NCBI RefSeq assembly: GCF_000005505.3
Contig: NC_016131.3
Coordinates: 44,353,355 to 44,417,354 of the forward strand
Source of the DNA: Brachypodium distachyon
Lineage: Eukaryota > Streptophyta > Magnoliopsida > Poales > Poaceae
DNA length: 64,000 nt
Reading direction: 5' to 3'
Made by a program: the position numbers and the translations under genes
Part shown: positions 24,190 to 35,259 of the stretch, piece after piece
Layout: every line of letters starts with the position of its first letter
How positions within the stretch are numbered: position 1 is the first letter of the stretch
Notes under the pieces: model-generated
What the model saw: the letters and a program-made list of their open reading frames with translations, nothing else
What the model was told of the DNA's origin: nothing
The model's database searches: none

Positions 24190-24400
24190 CTAACTTTGTT
24201 CTAAGTGAAATTTTCTTAAAATTTTGACCAAATTTATAGAATATGACTTTAAATTAGTTTATTAAATCAGTCATGGTATATATTTTCATGGTATACTTAT
24301 TCGATATTTAGATGTTAATACATTTATAAACTTGGTCAAACTTTAAAAAGTTTGACTTAGAATAAAGCTAAAGTAAGAACTTCTTTCATTTAGTTTACGG
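24190..24400. mobile_element. Diverged mariner-type MITE
   Basis: An AT-rich inverted structure: TTTTGACCAAATTTATAGAA on the left answers ATAAACTTGGTCAAACTTTA on the right. Related sequences lie at about 40320-40490, 45350-45500 and 59040-59230. The terminal CTCCCTCCG ends are eroded, so borders are approximate. Confidence 0.55.
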
Positions 24401-25071
24401 AGGTGGTATTTTTGTAAACAGACACTCGATCCCATACAGTGAAGATTGCTGTCTTATGCCTGCAGTTTTTCCCTGCACAGGTGTTCCACGTAAAATTTGA
24501 TGTCCCTAGTGTTATTTGGATATTGATTTCTAAAATATCCATAAAACACTTCTTTTAGTTTTTCAGCATAGCCTTCTACCTCGCAACACATTCGTTGTAT
24601 TTACTGAAAAATCAAGGCATCCAGTAGCTTGAGATGGGATAATAGAAGTTTGTAACAAATCCTGTAATCAAATATATCGACTTAATTGGATTGGTGTGTA
24701 TAACGAATCCCAGTGCCCCCTACAGAGTTACCCGCTTCAGACCAATCTACTACGCCATCAATATGCATTGTTGTTTTCTTCTGAGGTCTGACATGAACAT
24801 GTATGAAGAGCTAAATTGTTATATCCTGATAGATGATATGGTTTTCCTTCCACGAGTGCCCTTTCTGCACTAGCTTTTGCAATTGCATCCAGCACAATCA
24901 TCAAAGATAAAGTAATCAATGTCACACCTTCCATGCATTACCCTTTCCTTGTGATGTCGATCTGTTGCGCATGCACCTGTTACTCCCCAGTGCAGCAGTA
25001 CACAAGCAAAGCTACACCACAAGATATACAAGATCTGCAGATCGACCCCGACAAGCACCTTCTCTTGTGTG

Positions 25072-25080
25072 TATATAAAT
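25072..25080 (+). promoter_or_regulatory. TATA box of the HKT gene
   Basis: TATATAAAT lies 43-51 bp before the first ATG (25123). A start of transcription 25-30 bp downstream would leave a leader of roughly 15-25 bases before that ATG, or about 50 before the ATG at 25156. Confidence 0.5.
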
Positions 25081-25122
25081 CGTCCATCCATTTGTGATTG
25101 CCACCAAAACAACTCGATAGCC

Positions 25123-27141
25123 ATGCAAGAACTCTCTACAAAACACACGATAGAAATGGTCTCCTGTACCCCTCAATATAGCAAGATTCAAAGGGTCTAC
25201 CACCTTTTTGTTTTCTGTGTGCACCCATTCTGGCTCCAGCTAATGTACTTCGTCTCCACCTCCCTCTTGGGTTTCTTGATCCTGAAAGCCCTGCCTATGA
25301 AGACCAGCCTGGTGCCGAGGCCCAGGGACCTGGACCTCATCTTCACCTCAGTTTCGGCGACGACGGTGTCCAGCATGGTCGCCTTGGAGATGGAGTCCTT
25401 CTCCAACTCCCAGCTCCTACTCTTAACCCTCCTTATGCTTCTCGGCGGGGAGGTATTCACGAGCATACTTGGCCTCCACTTCACTTACACCAAGTCCAAA
25501 AAGGAGCAACCGTCCAGCCAAGAGCTCATCAGCAGTACTACTCCCATGGACGATGATACTCACAGCCAAACAGAGCATGGGTTCAAGAACCTCCAGCGTT
25601 ATGACCAGTTCGGTGGCTCTCTCGCTAGGATACTTTTGTTCATAGTGCTGGGCTATCACATAATGGTGCACCTGGCCGGGTACACGCTGATACTGGTGTA
25701 CCTGAGCGTTGCCTCCGGTGCGAGGGCCGTGCTCGTCGGCAAAGGGATCAGCACGCACACCTTCTCCATATTCACTGTCATCTCGACGTTCGCCAACTGC
25801 GGCTTCGTGCCAACGAACGAAGGGATGATCTCTTTCAGGTCCTTCCCGGGCCTCCTCCTCCTCGTCATGCCGCATGTCCTACTCGGCAACACGCTCTTTC
25901 CCGTCTTCCTCAGGCTCGCCATCTGGGCTCTCCACAAGGTCACCAAGCGGTCTGAGCTTAGTGAGCTGCTGAGGATCGAGAGGAGTAGCTATGGATATGA
26001 ATATGACCACTTGCTGCCGAGCAGGAACACATGGTTCCTGGCACTCACCGTAGCCGCGTTTGTACTGCTGCAGCTGGTGCTCTTCTGCGCCATGGAGTGG
26101 AGCTCGGACGGGCTGCGGGGGCTCACCGCCCCGCAGAAGCTTGTTGCGGCGCTCTTCATGTCGGTCAACACCAGGCACGCGGGCGAGATGGTCGTGGACC
26201 TCTCTGCCCTGTCGTCAGCTGTCGTGGTGCTCTACGTGGTCATGATGTACGTGCGTACGTCGTCCGTTCGATCTATCGGTCTCTCCTCTCATATCAGACT
26301 ATCTTGTGTTCTGCATATATTTTGCCATTTTGGGAAATATTTTTTGCATTACCAATGCAAACTGTGCGTATAATTTTAAGCTTGTTTTGTTTTCAAAATG
26401 CATATAAGCAGATCGGCAAAAAATATTATCGAACATTGATCCATATTAATTACACGTATGTATGGTCGATCCAACCGAGGATATGACGTATTACGTCATG
26501 GATCACTATGAAAGGCAACATAGACGTAGGCAACACTGCTTAGTTATATGAGGAAATACCCATGCTTGAAATTTGTCATGATCAAGAACTTTGTATTTTA
26601 TGCCCATGCCTGCAGGTACCTACCACCTTACACTATGTTTCTACCGATAGCTGAAGACAACCATCCACAAACGGGAGAACACTCATCCAGGTCCAGCCAG
26701 AAGAAGAGCAGCATATGGCACAAGCTGCTCATGTCGCCGCTGTCATGTCTTGCCGTCTTCGTGGTTGTCATCTGCATCACGGAGCGGCAGCGGATCGCCG
26801 ATGATCCCATCAACTTCAACGTCCTCAACATCGTCGTCGAGGTTATCAGGTTACAACAACACCCGAGCCTACAACGCCTTGTACGTACCCAAGCTACATG
26901 ACAAAAGATGGATCAGTTATCCGCTTTGTTTTATGCATGCAGTGCGTATGGCAACGTGGGTTTCAGCACTGGGTACAGCTGCGGGAGGCAAGTGAGGCCG
27001 GACGGCAGCTGCAGGGACGCCTGGGTTGGGTTCTCCGGCAAGTGGAGCTCGGAAGGGAAGCTCGTTCTCATGGCTGTCATGTTCTACGGCCGGCTCAAGA
27101 AGTTCAGCATGCAGGGTGGTCAGGCATGGAAGATAGCCTGA
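25123..27141 (+). CDS. HKT: HKT-type Na+/K+ transporter (3 exons)
   Basis: A plasma-membrane transporter of the Trk/Ktr/HKT superfamily, moving Na+ alone or Na+ with K+. Exons 25123-26246, 26616-26849 and 26943-27141 have GT-AG introns and give 518 residues; the two-intron layout is usual for HKT genes. Four pore loops are visible: [15 protein letters not shown] (about 78-91), [28 protein letters not shown] and [15 protein letters not shown]. The selectivity position of loop A is Ser (TVSSM), with Gly in loops B to D. Ser is the rule for class-1 (Na+-selective) HKT and also occurs in some cereal class-2 proteins, so the class is uncertain; overall sequence looks closer to class 2. The N-terminus could start at 25123 or at the ATG 33 bp on. 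The TM-P-TM repeats appear complete. Confidence 0.92.
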
Positions 27142-27419
27142 AACAGCTCATCGCATCGCACGTACATCTATGCTATGCACGCACGTCTGCATCCCAATGT
27201 TATGCACCGGTTCATGCATAATGATCAATGCATAGATTTATTTGCACAACCGGCAAATGAGGGCTCTGTGGAACAGTGGAAGGCCTAACAGGATTGCTGC
27301 TGCTTGAGATTGCCTCGTAGCCTTTCTTTTGTACTATGTTTTCCGTGTGTAATTGCAGACTTTGTCTGACACTTTTAGAACCCTGTTAATATTTCAGCTG
27401 TGTGCATCAACCCCAACCA

Positions 27420-27775
27420 GAAATTTTTGCGCCAGTAGACCCGACTGACGGTTTTGACAAAAGTAGCCTCTTCCGAAACGAATTGCCAAAAGAAGTCTGG
27501 CGAAAGGCCCAAAAGGCGCCACGTGACAATGGCAAAGGCAGAAAGGCCTTAAATCCAATGCTATTAGAGAAAGGCTTATGCATGGCTCCAATGGCATTGG
27601 ATTTAAGCACTTTCCGCCCATGCGATTGTCACGAAGCTGCTGGAGCGCACTCAGACGACGGAAAGCGCTACGTGGCGGCTTTTGGGGCTTCCGCCGGGAT
27701 ACTTTTGTCAATTGGTTTCGAGAGAGGCTATTTTTGTCAAAAACGTTAGCCAAGGGGCTACTGTCGCAAAAAATT
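27420..27775. mobile_element. Mutator-like foldback MITE (356 bp)
   Basis: Long inverted arms run from ATTTTTGCGCCAGTAG on the left to CTACTGTCGCAAAAAAT on the right, with inner pairing of TTTTGACAAAAGTAGCCTC and GAGGCTATTTTTGTCAAAA. The flanks CCCCAACCA (27411-27419) and CCCCAACCC (27776-27784) form a 9-bp target duplication with one mismatch. It lies about 280 bp past the HKT stop, so it may sit in or near the HKT 3' UTR. Confidence 0.82.
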
Positions 27776-27913
27776 CCCCAACCCATGCAAAAGGCCGAGA
27801 ACTCTGGGTGCGGTGATGAAGTTGTTGGGTTGTTACTCCACCCCTCTTTTTTTGGGGGGGTTTCAATACTCAACCTAATAGGGTTAAAATCCTATTGCTC
27901 AGAATGTGTTGTA

Positions 27914-28034
27914 CTCCCTTCGTCCAACAAAAAATGGTTTAAATTTGTCAAAATTTGGATGTATTTAGACATGACTTAATGTATATATGCATTCAAATCT
28001 CAAAGTTGAGACATCCTTTGTTGGACGGAGTGAG
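27914..28034. mobile_element. Stowaway MITE, GTCCAACAAAAGATG subfamily
   Basis: Ends CTCCCTTCGTCCAACAAAA and TTTGTTGGACGGAGTGAG are inverted and flanked by TA. The interior holds AAATTTGTCAAAATTTGGATG and TAGACATGACTTA. Copies of this subfamily also occur at 41349, 48925 and 58302. Confidence 0.85.
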
Positions 28035-28290
28035 TAGTAGTTTTCCTCGCAGGAGTTGAGTCTTTTATGGGAGTGAAGATATGTGAAACCAACTCATACT
28101 TCCAAATCATCGGTATCACTTGGTCCTCAACCATACCTCCAACCATTCCCTCGACCAAACGAAATCCGAAACAAGAAAATTATAATTCTACGTCCCTTTT
28201 GTTTTCAACCAAATACCAAGATGGAATTTCATCTAAAACGCCCTGAGATGTGGAACGTTTCAATCTCGTATCTTCTTCTCTATCTTAATA

Positions 28291-28403
28291 CTACCTCCGT
28301 TACATAATTCTTGTCAAAATCTTACATGTATCTAGACACTTTTTAGAAATAGATACATTCATTTTTGAGCAAATTTAAGACAAGAATTATGAAACGGAGG
28401 GAG
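28291..28403. mobile_element. Stowaway MITE, ATTCTTGTCAAAAT subfamily
   Basis: Ends CTACCTCCG and CGGAGGGAG are flanked by TA. The interior TTACATGTATCTAGACACTTT and ACAAGAATTATGAAACGG is shared with the element at 44808 and partly with 53371. Confidence 0.85.
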
Positions 28404-29015
28404 TATAATATATTATGTATTGTTGCCTTGGGTCCTACATGTCATACTATGTCTCCTCTTTCTTTTTCTTGGTAGTTGTGCTAGTACCGTCTGCTCTGCA
28501 AGAGACTTCACATCACATCATCTCTTCATTTCTTAATCGATCTCAGACATGTAACTTTAAGTAAAGGCTTGGTTTTGTTGTTGGAGATGCACTTGCATCC
28601 CATTTCATTCACTTCTACGGAGTACTTGGCCGTCTCAACAAAAAAAACAAAAAAAACACCGTGAGAGCCGGCTTGCCGTTTTGTGTCGGAGCGGCCTAAA
28701 GTCTCAGATAAGGTATTAAGGTTAGTGGAGATACTGATGAGACTGCACGCATTCAAAATTCCTATTTTGAAATTTGCCAACGGTAAAAATAGCCGTTACG
28801 CACACCAGGAAGTCTCACCCGCCACGGCCACCAACGGACCAACCATCACCCTCTCGCAAGGCAGGGCGTCTCCTCGGAGCTGGTGCAACCGTTCAGTCCA
28901 GCAATCTCTCATAGTCATACTCCTACTCTGGTGATCTACTACACCATAGCGCCGCGCTAGAGATTGGCTGGCCTCCCGACGAACGAACGGACACGCACGC
29001 TGCCTGTGCCATCCA

Positions 29016-30002
29016 ATGGCGGCAACGGGCTCGGACGAGGAGGTGCACGTCGAGTTCCCCCCTTCCTCCGCCAGTACAAGAGCGGCCGTGTCGAGCGGCT
29101 CATGAACTCCGCCCCGATCCCTGCCGGCGTCGACCCCGCCACGGGCGTCGCGTCCAAGGACGTCGTCATCAACCAGGCCACCGGCCTCTGGGCGCGCGTC
29201 TTCCTCCCGCCGCCCGGCAGTGGCCACCACGCGGCACCGGCGGGCGGTAGCAAGCTGCCGGTCGTCGTGTACTACCACGGCGGCGCCTTCGTCCTCGGCT
29301 CGGCCGCCGCGCCGACGACGCACGGCTATCTCAACTGCCTCGTCGCGGCGGCCAACGTCGTCGCGGTGGCCGTCGAGTACCGCCTCGCGCCGGAGCACCC
29401 GCTCCCCGCCGCGTTCGACGACTCGTGGGAGGGGCTCAAGTGGGTGGTGGCCTCACACGCCATTGCAACGGCCACGGGCGACGCCGGGTGCGAGACGTGG
29501 CTGGTCAATCACGGCGACTTCGCTCGCGTGTTCCTGGCGGGGTCCAGCGCCGGCGGGACCATCGCGCACGCCATGGCCGTGCGCGCCGGCGGCCCCGGTG
29601 TCGGCATCAGCATCAGGGGCGTCCTCGTGATGCACCCGTTTTTCTCCGGCGTGGCGGACATCGGGAAGGAGACCACGAAGGGTAAAGCGTGGACCGACGC
29701 GTTCTGGCGATTCCGGCACCCTGCTGCGCCGCTGGGGCTCGACGACCCGCTGGCCAACCCGTTCTCGGAGGCGGCCGGCGGCAGCGCGGCGCGCGTCGCG
29801 GGAGAGCGCGTGCTCGTCTGCGTGGCCGAGAAGGACACCCTACGGGACAGGGGCGTCTGGTACTACGAGAACCTCAAGGCCAGCGGCTACGGCGGCGAGG
29901 TGGAGCTGTTCGAGTCCATGGGCGAGGGGCACGTCTTCCACTGCATCAACCCGCGGTCCGAGAAAGCTATCAAGATGCAGGAGCGCGTTGTGAGAGTCCT
30001 CA
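29016..30002 (+). pseudogene. CXE-type carboxylesterase 3, frameshifted and cut by a transposon
   Basis: This is by eye the closest relative of CXE-2. The expected ATG at 29016 starts MAATGSDEEV, but the C run at 29057-29062 appears one base short, so that frame leaves the CXE frame before the expected RQYKSGRVER. From there the CXE frame is open to the end, with HGGA, GSSAG, VAEKD and GEGHVF all intact. The first in-frame ATG after the shift is at 29102 and would remove about 29 residues. At the 3' end a Harbinger-like element entered at 30003; translation now ends in it at 30025 with RPRLDTP in place of the normal tail. The original last codons and TGA lie at 34304-34317. A shortened esterase is possible, but two independent lesions favour a pseudogene or a null allele. 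Confidence 0.88.
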
Positions 30003-30768
30003 GGCCTCGTTTGGACACACCGTAAATTCCTGGCCCAGTATTATACAACTAGCGGCGTGATTCAGATTGCGCGGTCAGATTTGTATAATGTAATGTTTTA
30101 ATTATTTTTTCATCTTCTAAGAGATTCGTTTGTATTAAATTTAGACCTATTGTATCTGGAACTGTTCACTAATTTTTTTGGAAAAAAATTGTATGTCTTG
30201 GTGCATTTAATTTTGCGTATATACTTTTTTATTTTTTCTTTAGTCTTTTAGTTTTTTAATCCTCAATTATTTTATAATGCCTATATCCAGCATGACTTTT
30301 CATTTTATTTTCTTTTAGCAGACTTTCACACGAAATCTGCCTTATTTTGCCATGCAAATTTTGACACTTCAGTCATGGGTGTGGATTTGGGTGAGCTTAT
30401 AGTCGATGTGTTTTCATGCGATTGTGGTGCTTCCGAACGGCCGTCGTCGGCGTACGAATGTATTTGGGCGTCGTGCATCTGTAGATTTATGGCAGCCGAT
30501 TGTGGTTGGTAGCCACGTCTTTCCACCCGATACACATAGCATCCACTCGCTATGTCCTTTCCATAGTAGGCGGGCACGTAAATCAAAATTTTGTTTGACT
30601 ATCAATTGTATCAATAATATGCATGTTATGAGTATAAAAATCATACCATTGAAAACATTTCATCAAATGCGAATACAATGGTATAATTTTTGCGGGCCAC
30701 AACTACTTATTATTTGTTTAATTAACTCTCAAATTTGAATTCTGAAATGCGTGCACGACCACCATAAG

Positions 30769-30783
30769 AGGACGGAGGGAGTA
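30769..30783. mobile_element. Solitary right end of a Stowaway-like element
   Basis: GGACGGAGGGAG followed by TA is a typical right tip, but I find no matching left tip within 250 bp, so the rest has decayed or the match is an orphan. It lies within the Harbinger-like element. Confidence 0.4.
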
Positions 30784-33157
30784 TCTTGTAAGTCATGCAG
30801 TTCCTTGAGATGATTCCTTTTGAGTTATTGATTTTCTATTTGTTTTACCTTCTCACACGAAGTCATGTATTGAACACCTCATGTCATCCGTGGATAGCAT
30901 AGCAGGGACGTCAGCTGAAATACATTGGATTTTATTGGGCGTGTTTGGATGGTGTCTAAAGTGTAGCTTGCCAATTTCTTTGCTATGTCCAAATTTTTGT
31001 TGTTTGCTTTGGATGGTGACCAATATTTTGGCACGTTACCTCCTTACTATGGTTTAATTCTTTTTTTTGCCAACTTTGGCCAACACATGGACAAACAAAA
31101 CTTCAAACAAATTTTGGGATAGCCAAATGTTTGACATGGCAAGGGAGTTTTAAACCAAACAAAACCGCTGTTTTTGGCATGCATTTTTCGCCGGAGCTGT
31201 AGTGTTTCAGGCATCTTATAATTTGCATGACTTGCAATTTTTGATGTATATAATTGATTTTGCTATTTCCAAGGCAAAAGTCGATGCTAATAAGTGTCTT
31301 ACCCGATCATTGATTAGTGCAAGATTCATACAAATACAAATGATGAGAAAATCTTAATCGGATGGCTACGATCGTCGACTGAGATCGACCGAGAAATAAA
31401 CACCATAGATTTTAAATATGTCAGTTATGCATAAGGTCTTTTTACTTCAATTTATTTAAATTTAAATCTTAATTGATGCATCAAATTCAACTTCAGATTC
31501 GGCTGTCGGTCCGGCTGCTGCCTATAGGCCGTTTGCCCACATAGTTTTCCTCGGAAGGGAAAAAAATCACATGTTAATATTTTCGTTTGCGAGGAAAATC
31601 ACCTGTTAATCGATTCTTGTCCTAACCAGTCACGTAGCTTGGCACTGGTCTCTGCCGACTCTTCTCCTCACGAGTGATGACTCACGTTGCAGCGCCAGCG
31701 CTTTCACTCGCCACACGCTAGCTTCCATCTCTCCCGGCCTCGCTTCGCCGTAGGTTGACAGGCGACACGATTCGGGCCTGCGAGGCTAGGCCGTCGGCGG
31801 GCATCTCCCGTCTCTCCGCCGGCCACGGCGCCGTCTCCTCAGCCCTCCTCTCGCCGGCGGCCGCCGACGACCGGCAACACCCTACAGGTTCCCTCCGGCG
31901 AAAATTCCGGTCTGAATTCCGGCGAGTTGCTCTTGCATGCCTAGTCTGGCTCGTACGGGTATTGTCTAGTATGGCCTCTGTCTCAACTCCAGCACATAGC
32001 TATTTCCATAATGATCGTATTTGATTGGATCGTACAATCCGGCTTCGATTGTGGTCGTCCTGTTGCCTAATCTCAGATTGGATTGATTTTTCCTGGGATT
32101 GCTTTACGGATTCTCTCGATACTAATATTCCATACCGATCGTGATTGATACATGCGGTTACGTGAGGTTGTATTGGGCCGATGACAACTTATTGCTGGGT
32201 TGAATCTCTACCGTCCGATAACTTTTGTAATCGTAGAATTTCTGCTACTTTAATTAGATATTAGATACAGAACCCTAGAAACAAGCCTCGGGAGAGAACG
32301 GCGCGGCGAAAATCGATCGGGGCGCTCCGCAGCTGCGCAGCTCGATCCTGCAGGCGCTCCGCGCCGGCCTCCGACTCCGCGGCAGCCGGCGCATCCTCGG
32401 GCGACGCCGACGAGTCCTCAGCGGCGTAGCGAGTCCCCGGCAAGTCTGCGGCAGGTCGTGGCTACTCCAACGAGTCCAACTGCCGCCGCTGGTCCTGCCA
32501 CCTTCTCCTGACCTCGCCACTCGTCAAGTCGTGAGGCTGGATTTTTCGCCGGAGGTTCGTCTCCGTCATCCCCTTCTCTCGCCTAGAATTTCTAGGGTTC
32601 TTGCTCTTGGCCTGAGATCCATGGAATTATTCGCTGTGAGAGGCAGGCCGAGCCCCATAGTCTCAATTTGTTCGTTTGTCTGTCTCCAAGAAAGGAGAGA
32701 TCGAGAGAGTGAGAGCAGCAGCAGCAGCAGCCAGAGGTAGAAGAAGACTATTGTTATGTAGTCATTCCTTGGCTTGACTACAATTAGATAATTTACTTCT
32801 ATAAAGATTCGGTTTAATAAATCATGGTCAAGCGTAATCAGTTGCTTTCCTGGTTGTAGGTACCAATCCACTGGACACCCATTGGAGTAGATGAACCACC
32901 TCCATCGTGGGATCCTGTACTGACTCCAAAATTTGGTAAGTAACTAATCCTTGTATGTGAGTTGTGTTGATCTACACCTGATTTTTTCTTTTCAGAAAAC
33001 TGTTATATGCTCATGCTCCTTTAATCTTGATCTTGTCTTTCGTATAATGAAAATTATTGCTTGTTCTACTGTGCATTTTTTTATTACTGCTTGCTTGTCT
33101 TATTTTTCAGTACAATATGCCTTATGTTGCTTGTTCTTGTTTGCTTTTACTATTAGA

Positions 33158-33605
33158 ATGGATCTAGAGAAGGTAGAACGGATTAAAAAACGGAAAGCTG
33201 ATGAAGAGGATGAGTTTATTTTCCTAATGTTTCCAGCACTTTACTTGCATCTTCTGAATAGTGAAGTCAAAATGAAATAAAATCTGCGGCATCCATCTTT
33301 TCTATATGGCAAGCGGGGAGTCAGGGAAATTCTTGGTGGGCATGTTAAGGACAGTTTGGTTGCTTGGAGAATGAAACCTTACATTTTTAGATGGCTAGCA
33401 TCCTATCTTAGAGATGGAAGACTAATAACAGATACTAGGCTCAAGGCGGAAGAAAAAGTAGCTTTCTTTCTCTTCATGATATCTCACAATGCCTCCTATG
33501 AAGATCTTCAATTGGAATACAAGCATAGTGGATGGTTCTTCAGCAAGTACATCAAGGAATTCTTTGACATAATTCCATATATGTAGGATATGTTCAGAAT
33601 GACAG
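33158..33605 (+). pseudogene. Harbinger transposase (ALP1-like) N-terminal remnant
   Basis: One reading frame with an in-frame TAA at 33278-33280 gives, after the stop, KRGVREILGGHVKDSLVAW, RMKPYIFRWLASYLRDGRLI, EEKVAFFLFMISHNASYEDL and a helix ending FFDIIPYM, then a TAG. This is the helical N-terminal region that precedes the DDE nuclease domain in PIF/Harbinger transposases and their domesticated ALP1-like relatives. The catalytic DDE part is absent, so the product cannot cut DNA. Family assignment rests on pattern recognition. Confidence 0.65.
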
Positions 33606-34303
33606 CTAGAACATGGCTCTCTACTTTCTTGACAAAAACAACTATTGATTTGACTTAATCTAGCTAGGAAAGATACTAGAGATTTATGCTCTAAAGTTGA
33701 CAAGAGCATATATTTTTCATATTAGACACTTGCTGCCCCAAGTACAAAACTGAGTTTAGCGAAGCATCATGTTAGGCAGCAGCAGAACAGAACTGGAGCT
33801 CCCTTGTTCCTAGTTTGTTTATCTGCTAGCATTTCCATGTTGTTTCTAGTCTGAATCTGGAATACTAGTGGCTGTATTCAGTGAGTCAATTGATCAATCC
33901 ACTGGATTGACCTTTCTGAAAATTTCTGCAGCTCTGTGTGGTTTTGTACTCGGTGAGTCAATTGATTAGTCCACTGGAATACTAGTGGTTGTAATCAGGG
34001 AGTTAATTTGTGTTAACTCTTAGTTATCTGGAACTCTGAAACTGAACCAGAATACAGAAAACTGAAATAGTAGTTAATTTGCTGTTTCTGCAGCTCTGTG
34101 TGGTTTGTACTCAGTGATTGTACATGATGATGATGTGATCTGGAATGTATGTCAGGATGGAGGTAGATATATTCTATTATTGGGGCAGTGGTTGTACTCA
34201 GTGGACAGAGTATTGGGGCAGAGAAAGAGTATTGGATGAATGACGTGTTTTCACCCAATACCCAACAACAATACACTACAATACCCTACAGCCAAACGAG
34301 GCC

Positions 34304-34317
34304 TCAGGAGTAAGTGA
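34304..34317 (+). pseudogene. Separated 3' end of CXE-3
   Basis: The bases TCAGGAGTAAGTGA hold the second copy of the TCA target and the stranded codons AGT AAG TGA of CXE-3. Joined to 29999 they restore the ending V-L-R-S-K-stop. The sequence that follows is therefore the former CXE-3 3' UTR. Confidence 0.88.
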
Positions 34318-35259
34318 GCGGGTGTGCGAGCCGGATTGCCATCTTCCCCTGACCGAATACTTTGATGGGCCGTCCGCAGCCGGCGACGTAGACTTTAGTG
34401 GCCGGACATACTGGGCCAACTTTTGTGGGCCCCATGTCAAAGGTACTCTACTTTTTCCCATAAAAGGATATACTCCTTAAGAGCAATTGTCTCTCTCGCG
34501 GCGATCGGCCTCCATGACTAGCACGATCAAGAACGGGTCGTGCTTGGCTGCTTGCCCGACCTTTCCCGACGTAGACAGGACGACGTGCCGCTGTGACCAG
34601 ACGCCCTAGGCCCTAACAACGACAAGCAAGCTCCTCCCGGCTCCCAGCGTCTCGTCTCTGGTTTCCTCGCCACGGGGTAGCAGCTCGATCGCCAATTCGC
34701 CATGGTCCACCCTACTTACGAGTGACGACGACGACGACCGTAATCCGTAGGTTCCATGTAGCATCATGGCCTGAAATCTTCTAGACACCCTCAGCAGTCA
34801 ACATCATCAGACGCGACATGCATGATGCATCGATCGTCGGTCGGTCCATGGTCCAGCAGGTTCCACTAGCATGTCTTGTCTTAATTTTTCGTCATACAAT
34901 ACGTAGTCAGTCCACGCATCCCATCACTGGTGATGGTAATTCCCCGCTCCTTCCCTGCTCATCACTCACTTGGTTTGGTTACCCCTGTCTCATCCGGACT
35001 TGGAAACATCGCTGCTACGTGCTAGCCAAGCCTCGACAAGCAAGAAATTCTCAAAACTCCGAAGACATCGTCAAACAGACCCACCACCTCGCGATCTCTT
35101 ACCATGCCGTGGGTCTCAAGCTAGGATCGCTAACGGCATTCGTCGCATTCAAAAGCCCAGTCTTCTTTTAAAACAAGCACATCGCCAAACACACCAGTAC
35201 CTACCTGGTAGTTCTTCCTTATTTTCGTACGTAGTACCAGTCAGACCACTAGCTAGGGG
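34318..35259. other. Spacer before the UGT gene
   Basis: The left part is former 3' flank of CXE-3 and the right part should be the UGT promoter and leader. I find no convincing TATA box and no other gene. Confidence 0.45.

Larger units (their letters stand above)
19616..25122. other. 5.5-kb spacer between CXE-2 and the HKT gene
   Basis: It should hold the CXE-2 promoter at its left end and the HKT promoter at its right. A GC-rich segment at 22370-22700 could be a captured or dead first exon, but I recognise no protein in it. The phrase of about 20 bp around CCCATTTGTCC / GGACAAATGGG near 23560-23600 forms a small hairpin typical of MITE ends. One clear Stowaway lies at 22824-22943 and a diverged one at about 24190-24400. 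No supported gene. Confidence 0.45.
30003..34303 (+). mobile_element. PIF/Harbinger-like DNA transposon (4.3 kb)
   Basis: The ends are exact 12-bp inverted repeats: GGCCTCGTTTGG at 30003 and CCAAACGAGGCC ending at 34303. A 3-bp duplication TCA flanks it (30000-30002, 34304-34306); 3-bp TNA targets and GGCC-type tips fit PIF/Harbinger and Tourist elements. Removing the element plus one TCA rejoins CXE-3 as codons CTC AGG AGT AAG TGA, giving a tail like that of CXE-2, which proves the borders. It carries a broken transposase segment near 33.2-33.6 kb, a GC-rich promoter-like region at 31.65-32.55 kb, and a nested MITE-like stretch at about 30.94-31.18 kb. Confidence 0.9.

Noticed and set aside
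28964..29015. Longer in-frame N-terminus for CXE-3
   Set aside because: It would start at TTG and has no CXE-like sequence; the true start is the ATG at 29016, out of frame because of the C-run lesion.
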